Shown here one piece after another: positions 8,678 through 17,695 of a DNA stretch of 64,000 bases. Positions within the stretch are counted from its first letter, which is position 1. The number at the start of each line of letters is the position of its first letter. Source of the DNA: CAMFTQ01 sp051881615 (GTDB lineage Bacteria; Bacillota; Clostridia; Oscillospirales; Acutalibacteraceae); the NCBI GenBank assembly GCA_051881615.1, contig JBJEQF010000028.1, positions 1 through 64,000 on the forward strand, read 5' to 3'. A program made the translations under genes and the position numbers. The notes under the pieces were generated by a model. It was not told where the DNA came from, made no database searches, and saw only the letters and a program-made list of their open reading frames with translations.

Positions 8678-9817
8678 ATGAAAAAAACAGTTGCCTTTTT
8701 GCTTTTTCTTTTATTTTTTATATTTTTTCTGCCAAATCAAGCTAATGCTTTAGAACAAAACAAAACCTTTGAGTCGCTTTTAAACCAAAGCAACGCAGAA
8801 AGTCTGATAGAACAGCTCCCGCAAGGCTCAAAGGACTCACTTAAAAACATAGGCGCAGATACAGCCGATGTATATAAGCTTTCGAACCTTTCATTTTTTG
8901 ATTTTATAAAGGAAATATTAGCTGTTTTTGCAGGACAGGCAACAGCGCCGCTTAAAACAATAGGCACAGTTCTTGCTATAATGCTCTTATACGCAGTTTT
9001 TGACAGCTACAAGGATTCGCTGAAAATATCCCCGACACAGCAGGTACTCGACACCGTTGTAACGCTCTGCATAACCTGTGCAATAGTAATTCCCGTAACC
9101 TCCGTCATATCGTCATCAACCTCTGCAATAAAAAGCGCAGGAACGTTTATGCTTTCTTACATACCGATAATGGCGGTGGTGCTTATCGCCTCGGGCAGAC
9201 AGCTTGCAGGCTCGTCATATTATGCTTCAATGATTTTAGCAGGCGAGGGTGTAGTTCAGATCTCATCAAATGTAATAACGCCTGTTTTAAACGGCTTTTT
9301 AGGAATAAGCGTCACAAGCGCAGTAACGCCGAACATAAATCTTAAAGGCGTAACACAGCTTCTTAATAAGCTGATTAAATGGTCGCTTGCTTTTATTATG
9401 ACGGTTTTTTCAGCGTTTCTCACGTTCAAGTCAATTATAGCCACAGCTGTTGACAACGTGTCTGTAAGAGCCGTCAGATTTACACTTTCATCATTTATTC
9501 CCATAGTCGGCTCAGCACTTTCTGAGGCATACAAGACGGTGCAAAGCAGTGTTAATATGCTCAAATCAGGTATAGGTGTTCTTGTAATAATAGCGGTCGG
9601 GTTTATATTTCTGCCTGTTATCTCACAGTGTCTTATCTGGATGATTTCTCTTAATATAAGCAAATCGGTAGGCGAAGTGCTTAATTTAACACTGCCCTGT
9701 ACGCTTATCGGTAATGTAATATCCGTTATATCAACGCTGTTTGCGGTAATTACCTGTATTATGTCGGTGTTTATCATCTCAACGGCGGTAATCCTTATGG
9801 CAGGCGGTGCGTCATGA
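8678..9817 (+). CDS. spoIIIAE: Stage III sporulation protein AE
   Basis: Polytopic membrane protein of 379 residues in the SpoIIIA complex. It opens with a signal-peptide-like segment (VAFLLFLLFFIFFLP...QANA), followed by a short exported region and six to eight hydrophobic helices. The conserved block SVRAVRFTLSSFIPIVGSAL is near residues 260-280. It ends at the start of spoIIIAF with a 4-base ATGA overlap. A 173-residue antisense frame across the 3' half is a composition artefact. Confidence 0.95.
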   Translation: MKKTVAFLLFLLFFIFFLPNQANALEQNKTFESLLNQSNAESLIEQLPQGSKDSLKNIGADTADVYKLSNLSFFDFIKEILAVFAGQATAPLKTIGTVLAIMLLYAVFDSYKDSLKISPTQQVLDTVVTLCITCAIVIPVTSVISSSTSAIKSAGTFMLSYIPIMAVVLIASGRQLAGSSYYASMILAGEGVVQISSNVITPVLNGFLGISVTSAVTPNINLKGVTQLLNKLIKWSLAFIMTVFSAFLTFKSIIATAVDNVSVRAVRFTLSSFIPIVGSALSEAYKTVQSSVNMLKSGIGVLVIIAVGFIFLPVISQCLIWMISLNISKSVGEVLNLTLPCTLIGNVISVISTLFAVITCIMSVFIISTAVILMAGGAS

Positions 9818-10287
9818 ACGGTATAACAGGCTCAGCTTTATCACTGTGTGCCGGCTGTATTTTATGCTCTGTAATCGGTATGCTCACACCTGACGGTAAG
9901 GGTAAAAAGGTGTTTAATCTTGTGCTGGGGTTGTTTTTAATTTGCAGTGTTATTCTGCCGATAAAAAACGCAGTCAGGGATTTTAACAATCTGCTCCAAA
10001 GCTCATCAAAAAACTCAGCCTTAATGCAGTCGGCTGATGAAAAGCTGAAAGACAGCATCATAAAGCAAACAGCCGACAATTTGGTGCTTGCACTAAACGA
10101 GCTTTATAAGGGGGAGGGCTTAACACCGAAAAACATCACAGTAGCAGTTACAAAAGAATCTGATGATGGTATAAAGGCAGATGAAATCTGCATATACATT
10201 AAAAAAGAGGACGAGGTAAATAAAAACAAATATATAAAGCTGACATACGATAACACAAAAATAAAGCCAAAGATAATTACGGAGTAG
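9814..10287 (+). CDS. spoIIIAF: Stage III sporulation protein AF
   Basis: 157 residues with two N-terminal membrane segments (LCAGCILCSVIGMLTP and KVFNLVLGLFLICSVILPI) and a soluble C-terminal domain that would lie between the forespore membranes. The PDGKGKKVFNLVLGLFLI block is typical of the family. The start overlaps spoIIIAE by 4 bases; spoIIIAG follows after 3 bases. Confidence 0.92.
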   Translation: MNGITGSALSLCAGCILCSVIGMLTPDGKGKKVFNLVLGLFLICSVILPIKNAVRDFNNLLQSSSKNSALMQSADEKLKDSIIKQTADNLVLALNELYKGEGLTPKNITVAVTKESDDGIKADEICIYIKKEDEVNKNKYIKLTYDNTKIKPKIITE

Positions 10288-10290
10288 ATT

Positions 10291-10740
10291 ATGGACGGAA
10301 AAGTTAAAAAGCTTTCGAGCCTTTTTGAAAATGAAAAGCTGATTAAAATTATAATCATAATAGGAATAATCGCCATAGCTGTAATTTTTTTAAGCTCAAT
10401 TACAGATTTTGACAATAGTAAACAAGAGGATGATGGTAAAATGTTTTCAGTTGAACAGTACAGGGGCGCACTTGAGCAAAGCATAGCCGAAATGCTTAGC
10501 TGTATAGAGGGAGTAGGTAATGTCAGGGTGCTTGTAACTATGGAAAATTCAACAGAGCAGGTCTATCTGCAAAACAGCACCGATACAAAAACAAAAGAAA
10601 TTGAACCAAAAATCAGAGGAGCAGTAGTGGCCTGCAGCGGAGGAGCAAACCCTGTAACAGTCGATAAGGTGACAGAGTCGGTGACAAAGGCACTCGGCAT
10701 ATCCTCGTCAAAGGTATGCGTTTGCAAGCTGTCAGAATAA
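10291..10740 (+). CDS. spoIIIAG: Stage III sporulation protein AG
   Basis: Ring-forming protein of the SpoIIIA channel. 149 residues: a short cytoplasmic lead, one membrane helix (IKIIIIIGIIAIAVIFLSS) and a RBM-fold domain with the family segments EQSIAEMLSCIEGVGNVRVLVTM and RGAVVACSGGANPVTVDKVT. It is shorter than Bacillus SpoIIIAG (about 229), lacking some of the insertions that shape the large ring. Confidence 0.93.
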   Translation: MDGKVKKLSSLFENEKLIKIIIIIGIIAIAVIFLSSITDFDNSKQEDDGKMFSVEQYRGALEQSIAEMLSCIEGVGNVRVLVTMENSTEQVYLQNSTDTKTKEIEPKIRGAVVACSGGANPVTVDKVTESVTKALGISSSKVCVCKLSE

Positions 10741-10770
10741 ATAAAAAATATTTTAACGGAGGAATATATT

Positions 10771-11322
10771 ATGAAAATCGAAAGAAGGCATATAGTGCTT
10801 GCGTCCTTGGTGCTGGCACTCGGTGCGGCTGTGTATCTTAACTGGCAATTTTCAGATGCTTCTTCACCTGATAATCTGTCTGTTGCAAAGGAGCTTGGCA
10901 AGGCTTCCTACGTCAGCAGTGCAAATGTATCAACCTCAGACGAAAAAGAGCCGGATAAAGAAACGCAGTCAAAGCAGGATGAATATTTTGCACAGGCAAA
11001 GTCAAAAAGACAGGAAACACAGGATAAGGTGCTTGACATAGCAAAAGAGGTGCTGACGCTTTCAAATTCATCAGAGTCGGCAAAGGAAAACGCAGTACAG
11101 CAGTCGGCAAAAATATCAGGCTACTTTGCACATCAGTCAAATGTTGAAAACATACTTATAGCAAAGGGCTTTTCGCAATGCTTGTGCTTTATTTCCGATG
11201 ACGGCTGTTCCGTAATAGTTAAGCAAAGCGAAATGAAGGACGATAGTAGTTTAATAATCAAGGACGTTGTAGCGTCGCAGACAGGACTTACCTTTGACAA
11301 AATTTCAATAGTTACAATTTAA
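10771..11322 (+). CDS. spoIIIAH: Stage III sporulation protein AH
   Basis: Mother-cell membrane protein that binds forespore SpoIIQ across the intermembrane space; its extracellular domain is related to YscJ/FliF ring proteins. 183 residues: one N-terminal membrane helix (IVLASLVLALGAAVYLNW, about residues 9-26), a charged helical spacer, then the ring-building domain (NILIAKGFSQCLCFISDDG...). A strong GGAGG SD precedes the ATG. Last gene of the operon; a terminator follows. Confidence 0.94.
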   Translation: MKIERRHIVLASLVLALGAAVYLNWQFSDASSPDNLSVAKELGKASYVSSANVSTSDEKEPDKETQSKQDEYFAQAKSKRQETQDKVLDIAKEVLTLSNSSESAKENAVQQSAKISGYFAHQSNVENILIAKGFSQCLCFISDDGCSVIVKQSEMKDDSSLIIKDVVASQTGLTFDKISIVTI

Positions 11323-11335
11323 TACATATATTTAT

Positions 11336-11375
11336 TGACAGACTGTATTTCTTTTCGGTCTGTCATTTCTTTTGT
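11336..11375 (+). terminator. Intrinsic terminator after spoIIIAH
   Basis: Ten-pair stem TGACAGACTG/CGGTCTGTCA (one G-U), ten-base loop, followed by a T-rich run. It ends the spoIIIA transcript and directly abuts the next promoter. Confidence 0.88.
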
Positions 11376-11404
11376 TTGCAATTTGTCATATGATGTGATA
11401 TACT
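11376..11404 (+). promoter_or_regulatory. Vegetative promoter for nusB
   Basis: TTGCAA at 11376-11381, a 17-base spacer, then TATACT at 11399-11404 preceded by TG one base away (extended -10). It isolates nusB from the sporulation operon. Confidence 0.7.
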
Positions 11405-11437
11405 AAATTATAATGTAATCATAAAGGAATGAGCGCT

Positions 11438-11875
11438 ATGTGTACCGAAAATAATACAGAAAGCAAAAAGCTGTCAAGATATAAGCTAAGAGAACAAATT
11501 TTTCTTCTCTGCTTTGAAAAGCTGTTTAACGACGACAGCTTTGAGGATATTATCGAAAATACTATTGACAGCAGAGATTTACAGCTTGACAAAAAAGCAA
11601 TAGAAACAGCTAAGAGGATAATCGAAAACAGCGAGCAAATCGACAGTTATATATCGGAGAATCTTAAAAAAGGCTGGAAAATATCAAGACTTTCAAGGGT
11701 GTCGCTCTCTGTAATGCGCCTTGCCGTATATGAAATGCTGTTTGAAGAAAAAATACCTGTCAGCGTTTCAATCAACGAGGCTGTAGAGCTTGCAAAGAAA
11801 TATTCCGACGACGCTCCGTTTATTAACGGCGTATTAGGTGCTATTGCTCGTCAGCTCCCCGAAAAGGAGCAGTAA
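11438..11875 (+). CDS. nusB: Transcription antitermination protein NusB
   Basis: RNA-binding factor that joins NusE (S10) in rRNA antitermination complexes. 145 residues, all helical, with the conserved SRYKLREQIFLLCFE start and the C-terminal EKIPVSVSINEAVELAKKYSDD...FINGVLGAIA block. A longer frame starts at 11429, but that ATG abuts the AAAGGA SD; the ATG at 11438 has 9-base spacing. Only one base separates it from the next gene's start codon region. Confidence 0.95.
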   Translation: MCTENNTESKKLSRYKLREQIFLLCFEKLFNDDSFEDIIENTIDSRDLQLDKKAIETAKRIIENSEQIDSYISENLKKGWKISRLSRVSLSVMRLAVYEMLFEEKIPVSVSINEAVELAKKYSDDAPFINGVLGAIARQLPEKEQ

Positions 11876-11876
11876 A

Positions 11877-12824
11877 ATGGCTCTATACCTTGGCATAGAT
11901 ACAAGCAATTACACAACCTCTGTCGCAGTTTACGACAGCGAGAAAAACGAGGTTATACAAAGAAAACAGCTTTTACCTGTTAAAAAGGGCGAATTGGGAC
12001 TTCGGCAGAGTGACGCTGTTTTTCACCACACACAACAGCTGCCAAAGCTCTTTTCTTCGCTTATGAGTGAGATTAACGGCGATTTAACCGCCATAGGTGT
12101 TTCAACACGTCCGAGAAGCGTTGACGGCTCGTATATGCCTTGCTTTACGGTCGGCAGCGGTACGGCTGAAATACTAAGCAGTGCTTTGTCTGTTCCTATT
12201 TATAAATTTTCACATCAGGACGGACATATTGCAGCAGCCCTTTTCAGCGCAGACAGTCTTTATCTTTTGACAGAAAAATTTATTGCGTTTCACGTAAGCG
12301 GCGGTACGACCGAAGCGGTACTTGTAAAGGGTGACAGCAATTATTCCCTTAGCATAGAAACCGTAGCAAAAACGCTCGACTTAAACGCAGGACAGGCTAT
12401 AGACAGAGCAGGACTTATGCTTGATCTTTCATTCCCTTGCGGAAAAGAGCTTGAAAAGCTCGCACTTTTAAATAAATAAAAAATCAAGGTAAAGCCAACA
12501 CTCAAAGGCTGTGACTGCTGTTTAAGCGGTCTTGAAAACATATGTCAAAAGATGCTTTCAAGCGGTGAGAGCAAAGAAAAAATCGCAGCCTTTTGTATAT
12601 CTTATATTGATGAAGCTTTGTCACAGATGGCTTACAGACTAAAGGAGCAGTACGGAGAAATTCCGCTTGTTTTTGCAGGCGGTGTAATGTCTGACTCAAT
12701 TATCAGAAATAATATGACAAAAAGGTTTAATTGCTTGTTTGCTCATCCCGAATTTTCCACAGATAACGCGGCGGGTATAGCCGTGCTTGCGTTTTTAAAA
12801 CATAAAAATACTATAGGCAGCTGA
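11877..12824 (+). pseudogene. TsaD/Kae1-like (peptidase M22) paralogue with an in-frame stop
   Basis: The frame reads as a 315-residue ASKHA-fold protein related to TsaD/Kae1, but codon 201 is TAA (12477-12479). The reading frame downstream stays the same and resumes recognisable family sequence (TLKGCDCCLSGLEN, then PLVFAGGVMS and FSTDNAAGIAVLAF), so a single substitution explains the break. Upstream are LGIDTSNYTTS and the metal-site motif HQDGH (HxxxH). The start at 11877 follows an AAGGAG SD inside the nusB end. The C-terminal half could restart at an ATG at 12552, but no SD is seen. Clostridia often carry this second Kae1-like gene beside nusB/xseA in addition to true tsaD. It may be a real pseudogene or a base-call error. 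Confidence 0.8.
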
Positions 12825-12829
12825 TACTA

Positions 12830-14035
12830 ATGCAAAATATTTTATCTGTTTCACAACTTAATTTTTACGTGAAATCACTTCTTGATAATGATATGCACTT
12901 AGGCAGTGTATTTATATCGGGTGAAATCTCTAACCTTAAGGACCACTACAGCAGTGGTCACATTTATATGTCGCTCAAAGACGAAAAGTCGGTAATCAGC
13001 GCCGTTATGTTTGCAGGCTACGCAAGAACGCTTCGCTTTAAGCCTGAAAACGGAATGAAAATTATAGCAAGGGGCAGAGTAACGCTTTACGAAGCTACAG
13101 GACAGTATCAGCTTTATATTGAGGATATGCAGCCTGACGGCGCAGGCTCGCTTGCAATAGCCTTTGAACAGCTCAAAAACAAGCTGCAGTCACAGGGACT
13201 TTTCGATGCATCACATAAAAAGCCGATTCCGAAATTCCCGAAATCAATTGCCGTTATCACTTCTCCGACAGGTGCGGCTATTGCCGACATTAAAAACATA
13301 CTTTTTCGCCGTTATCCTAATATAGATGTCATAGTCTGCCCTGTACTCGTTCAGGGCGAAAATGCGCCGAAACAGCTTACAGAAATGGTGAACCTTGTCA
13401 GCCGTTACAAGGCGGCAGATGTAATTATAATCGGCAGGGGCGGCGGCTCGGCAGAGGATTTGTGGGCGTTTAACAGCGAAGAACTGGCTTGCGCAATATA
13501 CGACTGCACTGTTCCTGTTATTTCAGCAGTAGGACACGAAACTGACTTTACAATCTGTGACTTTGTATCCGATTTACGTGCGCCTACCCCTTCGGCGGCG
13601 GCAGAGCTTGCAGTACCCGACAGAGCAGAGCTTTTGCAGAACTTAAACGCTCAAAAGCAATATATCGACTCCTTAACAGACAGAAGGCTGACACAGCTTA
13701 GCAAAACGCTTAAAGTACTAAGCACTCGCATAAATGCGGCTTCACCCTTGTATAAGCTTAATATCCTTGAAAATAAGCTTGACTTAACCTCTTCAAAAAT
13801 AAATGCGTTAATGCAGAATAAGCTAAGAGAAAAATCAGAAAAAATAACCTCGCTGTCATCAAAGCTCGAAGCGCTGAATCCGATTTCTGTTTTGTCAAGA
13901 GGTTATTCAATGGCTACCGTATCTGACAAAATAGTAAGATCCGTAAACGATGTTTCTAATAACGATATCATCACAGTACACCTTAAGGACGGCTGTGTAA
14001 CTGCAGCTGTCACAGATATTGCGAATAACGAATAA
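12830..14035 (+). CDS. xseA: Exodeoxyribonuclease VII large subunit
   Basis: Catalytic subunit that degrades single-stranded DNA to oligonucleotides. 401 residues: N-terminal OB fold (VFISGEISNLKDHYSSGHIYMSLKD), then the nuclease domain with IIIGRGGGSAEDLWAFNSEE and AVGHETDFTICDFVSDLRAPTP, a long helical region and a C-terminal SVLSRGYSMAT segment. Exonuclease VII normally needs several copies of small subunit XseB; no xseB follows here, since dnaE starts 33 bases later. Confidence 0.96.
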   Translation: MQNILSVSQLNFYVKSLLDNDMHLGSVFISGEISNLKDHYSSGHIYMSLKDEKSVISAVMFAGYARTLRFKPENGMKIIARGRVTLYEATGQYQLYIEDMQPDGAGSLAIAFEQLKNKLQSQGLFDASHKKPIPKFPKSIAVITSPTGAAIADIKNILFRRYPNIDVIVCPVLVQGENAPKQLTEMVNLVSRYKAADVIIIGRGGGSAEDLWAFNSEELACAIYDCTVPVISAVGHETDFTICDFVSDLRAPTPSAAAELAVPDRAELLQNLNAQKQYIDSLTDRRLTQLSKTLKVLSTRINAASPLYKLNILENKLDLTSSKINALMQNKLREKSEKITSLSSKLEALNPISVLSRGYSMATVSDKIVRSVNDVSNNDIITVHLKDGCVTAAVTDIANNE

Positions 14036-14067
14036 TCTTTGCCCTTTGCGAAAGGAATGGTATAAAT

Positions 14068-17000
14068 ATGTCATTTGCTCATTTACATGTTCATACCGAA
14101 TACAGCCTGCTTGACGGCGCCTGCCGTATTGGCAGGCTTGTAAGTCACGCAAAAAACTTAGGGCAAACTGCGCTTGCAATCACCGACCACGGTGTAATGT
14201 ACGGCGTTATTGATTTCTACAGAGAATGTAAAAAGCAGGGTATAAAGCCGATTATCGGCTGTGAGGTTTATGTTGCACCTCGCTCACGCTTTGACAAAAC
14301 GTATGAGCTTGACCGTGAATATTACCATATGGTGCTTTTGTGTGAAAATAACACAGGGTATCAGAACCTTACAAAATTAGTGTCAAAGGGCTTTTCCGAG
14401 GGCTTTTATAACAAGCCGAGAATTGACGATGAGCTGCTTTATAAATATCACGAGGGACTTATCTGCCTTTCTGCCTGTCTTGCAGGCGAGCTTCCGAAAA
14501 AAATACTAAGACGTGACTTTGAGGGCGCAAGACAAAAAGCACTTTTTTATCAACAGCTTTTCGGCAGAGATAATTTTTTTATAGAGCTTCAGAACCACGG
14601 AATAAAGGAACAGGAGGAAAGCAATCCGTTCCTTATAAAAATCGCAAACGAAATAAACGCACCTCTTGTTGTTACAAACGACTGTCACTATATAACAAAG
14701 GAGGACAGTGCGTCACACAATATACTTCTGTGTATCCAGACGAACAAAACAATAAATGACGAGGATAAAATGGAGTTTAAGACAGAGGAGTTTTATCTTA
14801 AGTCAGAACAGCAAATGCGTGAGCTTTTTCCCGATTTGCAAAACGCCTTTGACAACACGCAAAAAATCGCCGACAGATGCAACGTTGAGTTTGAGTTTGG
14901 TGTAAGAAAGCTGCCTCATTTTGATGTGCCTGATAACAGAGATCATTTTGAGTATTTCAAGGAGCTTTGCTATAACGGACTTTATAAGCATTACGGAAAA
15001 ACACCCGACAGCAGTCTTGTAAGCCGTCTTGAATATGAGCTGTCGATTATCAGAAAAATGGGGTTTGTCGATTACTTTTTAATCGTCAGCGACTTTGTAA
15101 ATTACGCAAAATCGCAGGGGATACCCGTAGGACCGGGCAGAGGCTCGGGCGCAGGCTCGCTGTGTGCATATTGCATAGGTATCACAGGTATTGATCCTAT
15201 AAAATACAACCTGATTTTTGAACGCTTTTTAAATCCCGAGCGTGTAAGTATGCCCGACTTTGATATTGACTTCTGCAAGGAAAGAAGGTCAGAGGTTATC
15301 GACTACGTGGTGCGAAAATACGGCGAGGATCACGTGGCGCAGATTATCGCCTTCGGCACAATGGCGGCAAGGGGCGCTATACGTGACGTAGGCAGAGCGA
15401 TGGCTATTCCTTACTCAACGGTAGATAAAATAGCAAAGCTCGTACCGTCAGACATAGGTATGACAATTGAAAAAGCGTTATCTATCAGTCCCGAGCTTAA
15501 AAAGAGCTATGATACAGACGAGCAGATTCACACGCTTATTGACACCGCTTTAAAAATCGAGGGTATGCCTCGCCACGCAACAACACACGCCGCAGGCGTA
15601 GTTATTACAGAAAAGCCTGTCAGTGACTACGTACCTCTTGCAAAAAATGATGAAGCAATCGTCACGCAGTACACAATGACAACGCTTGAGGAGCTTGGAC
15701 TTCTCAAAATGGACTTTTTAGGTCTTAGAAATTTAACCGTAATAAATGACGCAGTCAATATGATAAACGAAAGCGGAAATATTATTGACATCAGCAAAAT
15801 CGACGAGAACGACCAAAAGGTGTTCGAGATGATTTCCTCGGGTCATTCCGACGGTGTGTTCCAGTTTGAAAGCACAGGAATGAAAAACGTGCTTGAAAGA
15901 TTAAAGCCAAATTCCGTTGAGGACTTAATCGCTGTCATCTCCCTTTACAGACCCGGACCTATGGACAGTATTCCGACTTATATAGAAAACCGTCACAATC
16001 CATCAAAAATCAGGTATAAGCATCCGCTCTTAAAGGATATTCTTGAGGTTACATACGGCTGTATAGTATATCAGGAGCAGGTAATGCAGATTTTCAGAAC
16101 GCTTGCAGGCTATTCACTCGGCAGAGCCGACATTGTGCGCAGAGCTATGAGCAAGAAAAAGCACGATGTAATGGAGCGTGAGCGAAAAATATTTATTGAG
16201 GGATACATAAACGAAAACGGAGAAATTGAGGTTGAAGGCTGTCAGCGTCGAGGAGTAAGCAGAGAAGTCGCAGAGTCGGTTTTCTCAGAAATGGAAAGCT
16301 TTGCTTCCTATGCCTTTAACAAATCACACGCCGCCGCCTATGCAACTGTTGCGTATCAGACAGCGTGGCTTAAATGCCACTATCCGAAGCAGTATCTAGC
16401 GTCCCTTATGACAAGCGTTCTCGATAATCAGAACAAGCTCTCCGTTTATATCTGCGAATGTCAGCGACTTGGCATCTGCGTTTTGCCGCCACACGTAAAC
16501 GAAAGCTCTCACGGCTTTTCTGTAGTCGGTGAAAATATCCGCTTCGGTCTTATGGCTATCAAAAACCTGGGAGCGAAATTTATTGATGCAATTATTGAGG
16601 AAAGAAAAAAATCTCCCTTCACATCATTTTACGATTTTTGCAAGCGTTTGTACGGCGCTTCTATGAACAGTCGTGCGCTTGAAAGCCTTATCAAATGCGG
16701 TGCGCTCGATAACCTTGATGCTAACCGCAGACAAATGCTCAGCCTTGCAAAGTCAATTCTAAACGATATAGAATACGAAAAACGCAACAGTTTGGGCGGT
16801 CAGATGTCGCTTTTTGAAATGAGTGAGGAAACGGCAAAATCAGCAGAACCTGCTCTGCCCGATTTAAAGGAATTTCCGCTGTCAGAGCTTCTTTTTATGG
16901 AAAAGGAAACGGCAGGAATGTACCTGTCAAGCCACCCGTTAAGCGAATACGAAAGGTATCAAAAAGCCATAAGAGCCGACAGAATTTTATCACTTATCGA

Positions 17001-17571
17001 CTCTGACAACAGCTCAAAATATAAGGACGGCACAAATGTAAGGCTTGTCTGTATTGTAACAAAGCTTAAAAATCAACTCACACGCAGTAACAAAATGATG
17101 GCGTTTGTAACAGTTGAGGACAAAACAGGCAGCACAGAGCTTTTGGTATTTCCTAATGTTTTAGAAAAGTGCGGCAGGTTTTTGTATGATGGCAGTATTA
17201 TCGAGGTTATAGGCACTCTGAGCTTTAAGGAAGAGGAGGCAAAGGTAATCTGCAACGAAATAAAGCCGCTGCCTACCCCCGATAAGCTTGAAAAATATAT
17301 ACTCGATAACAAAGCAAAGGCGGATTCTGCTGAGAATAATTCAAATCACAGAAAAACACTTTACCTTAAAATCGACAGTATTAAGAGTAAAACGTTTGAA
17401 AGGGTAAAAAATCTTCTCGAAATATTTGACGGCGCAACACCTGTTGTTCTGTTTTTATCATATGAAAACAAGGCGGTAAAAGCTCCGCAAAGCTTGTACG
17501 TTGATGCAAATCCCGTTCTTTTGCGTGAGCTTTGTAGTATTTTAGGTAAAGAAAGCGTAATATTGAAATGA
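14068..17571 (+). CDS. dnaE: DNA polymerase III alpha subunit, DnaE type
   Basis: 1167-residue C-family polymerase. In Firmicutes that also have PolC, DnaE typically extends RNA primers on the lagging strand. The N-terminal PHP domain starts HLHVHTEYSLLDG. The polymerase core has the catalytic aspartates of PDFDIDF (D397, D399, D401) and the preceding GPGRGSGAGSL. Later come helix-hairpin-helix, the beta-clamp-binding region (QMSLFEM, about 912-918) and a C-terminal OB domain. SD GAAAGGA is 12 bases upstream. Confidence 0.97.
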   Translation: MSFAHLHVHTEYSLLDGACRIGRLVSHAKNLGQTALAITDHGVMYGVIDFYRECKKQGIKPIIGCEVYVAPRSRFDKTYELDREYYHMVLLCENNTGYQNLTKLVSKGFSEGFYNKPRIDDELLYKYHEGLICLSACLAGELPKKILRRDFEGARQKALFYQQLFGRDNFFIELQNHGIKEQEESNPFLIKIANEINAPLVVTNDCHYITKEDSASHNILLCIQTNKTINDEDKMEFKTEEFYLKSEQQMRELFPDLQNAFDNTQKIADRCNVEFEFGVRKLPHFDVPDNRDHFEYFKELCYNGLYKHYGKTPDSSLVSRLEYELSIIRKMGFVDYFLIVSDFVNYAKSQGIPVGPGRGSGAGSLCAYCIGITGIDPIKYNLIFERFLNPERVSMPDFDIDFCKERRSEVIDYVVRKYGEDHVAQIIAFGTMAARGAIRDVGRAMAIPYSTVDKIAKLVPSDIGMTIEKALSISPELKKSYDTDEQIHTLIDTALKIEGMPRHATTHAAGVVITEKPVSDYVPLAKNDEAIVTQYTMTTLEELGLLKMDFLGLRNLTVINDAVNMINESGNIIDISKIDENDQKVFEMISSGHSDGVFQFESTGMKNVLERLKPNSVEDLIAVISLYRPGPMDSIPTYIENRHNPSKIRYKHPLLKDILEVTYGCIVYQEQVMQIFRTLAGYSLGRADIVRRAMSKKKHDVMERERKIFIEGYINENGEIEVEGCQRRGVSREVAESVFSEMESFASYAFNKSHAAAYATVAYQTAWLKCHYPKQYLASLMTSVLDNQNKLSVYICECQRLGICVLPPHVNESSHGFSVVGENIRFGLMAIKNLGAKFIDAIIEERKKSPFTSFYDFCKRLYGASMNSRALESLIKCGALDNLDANRRQMLSLAKSILNDIEYEKRNSLGGQMSLFEMSEETAKSAEPALPDLKEFPLSELLFMEKETAGMYLSSHPLSEYERYQKAIRADRILSLIDSDNSSKYKDGTNVRLVCIVTKLKNQLTRSNKMMAFVTVEDKTGSTELLVFPNVLEKCGRFLYDGSIIEVIGTLSFKEEEAKVICNEIKPLPTPDKLEKYILDNKAKADSAENNSNHRKTLYLKIDSIKSKTFERVKNLLEIFDGATPVVLFLSYENKAVKAPQSLYVDANPVLLRELCSILGKESVILK

Positions 17572-17607
17572 TTTTAAAAATAAAACGTCAAAAAGTTTGC
17601 AAAACAC

Positions 17608-17636
17608 TTGTTATTGTCAAAAAGATGTATTATAAT
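17608..17636 (+). promoter_or_regulatory. Promoter of pfkA
   Basis: TTGTTA at 17608-17613, 17-base spacer, TATAAT at 17631-17636, about 60 bases before the pfkA start. It lies in the 124-base gap after dnaE. Confidence 0.65.
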
Positions 17637-17695
17637 AACATTGATTAAGCTTTATTATGAAAGTAATATAATAATTTCCTTGGGAGGAATTTTCT

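Noticed and set aside
9256..9777. 173-residue antisense open frame in spoIIIAE
   Set aside because: It lies wholly within a clear spoIIIAE, has no SD or known motif, and its composition mirrors the sense codons.
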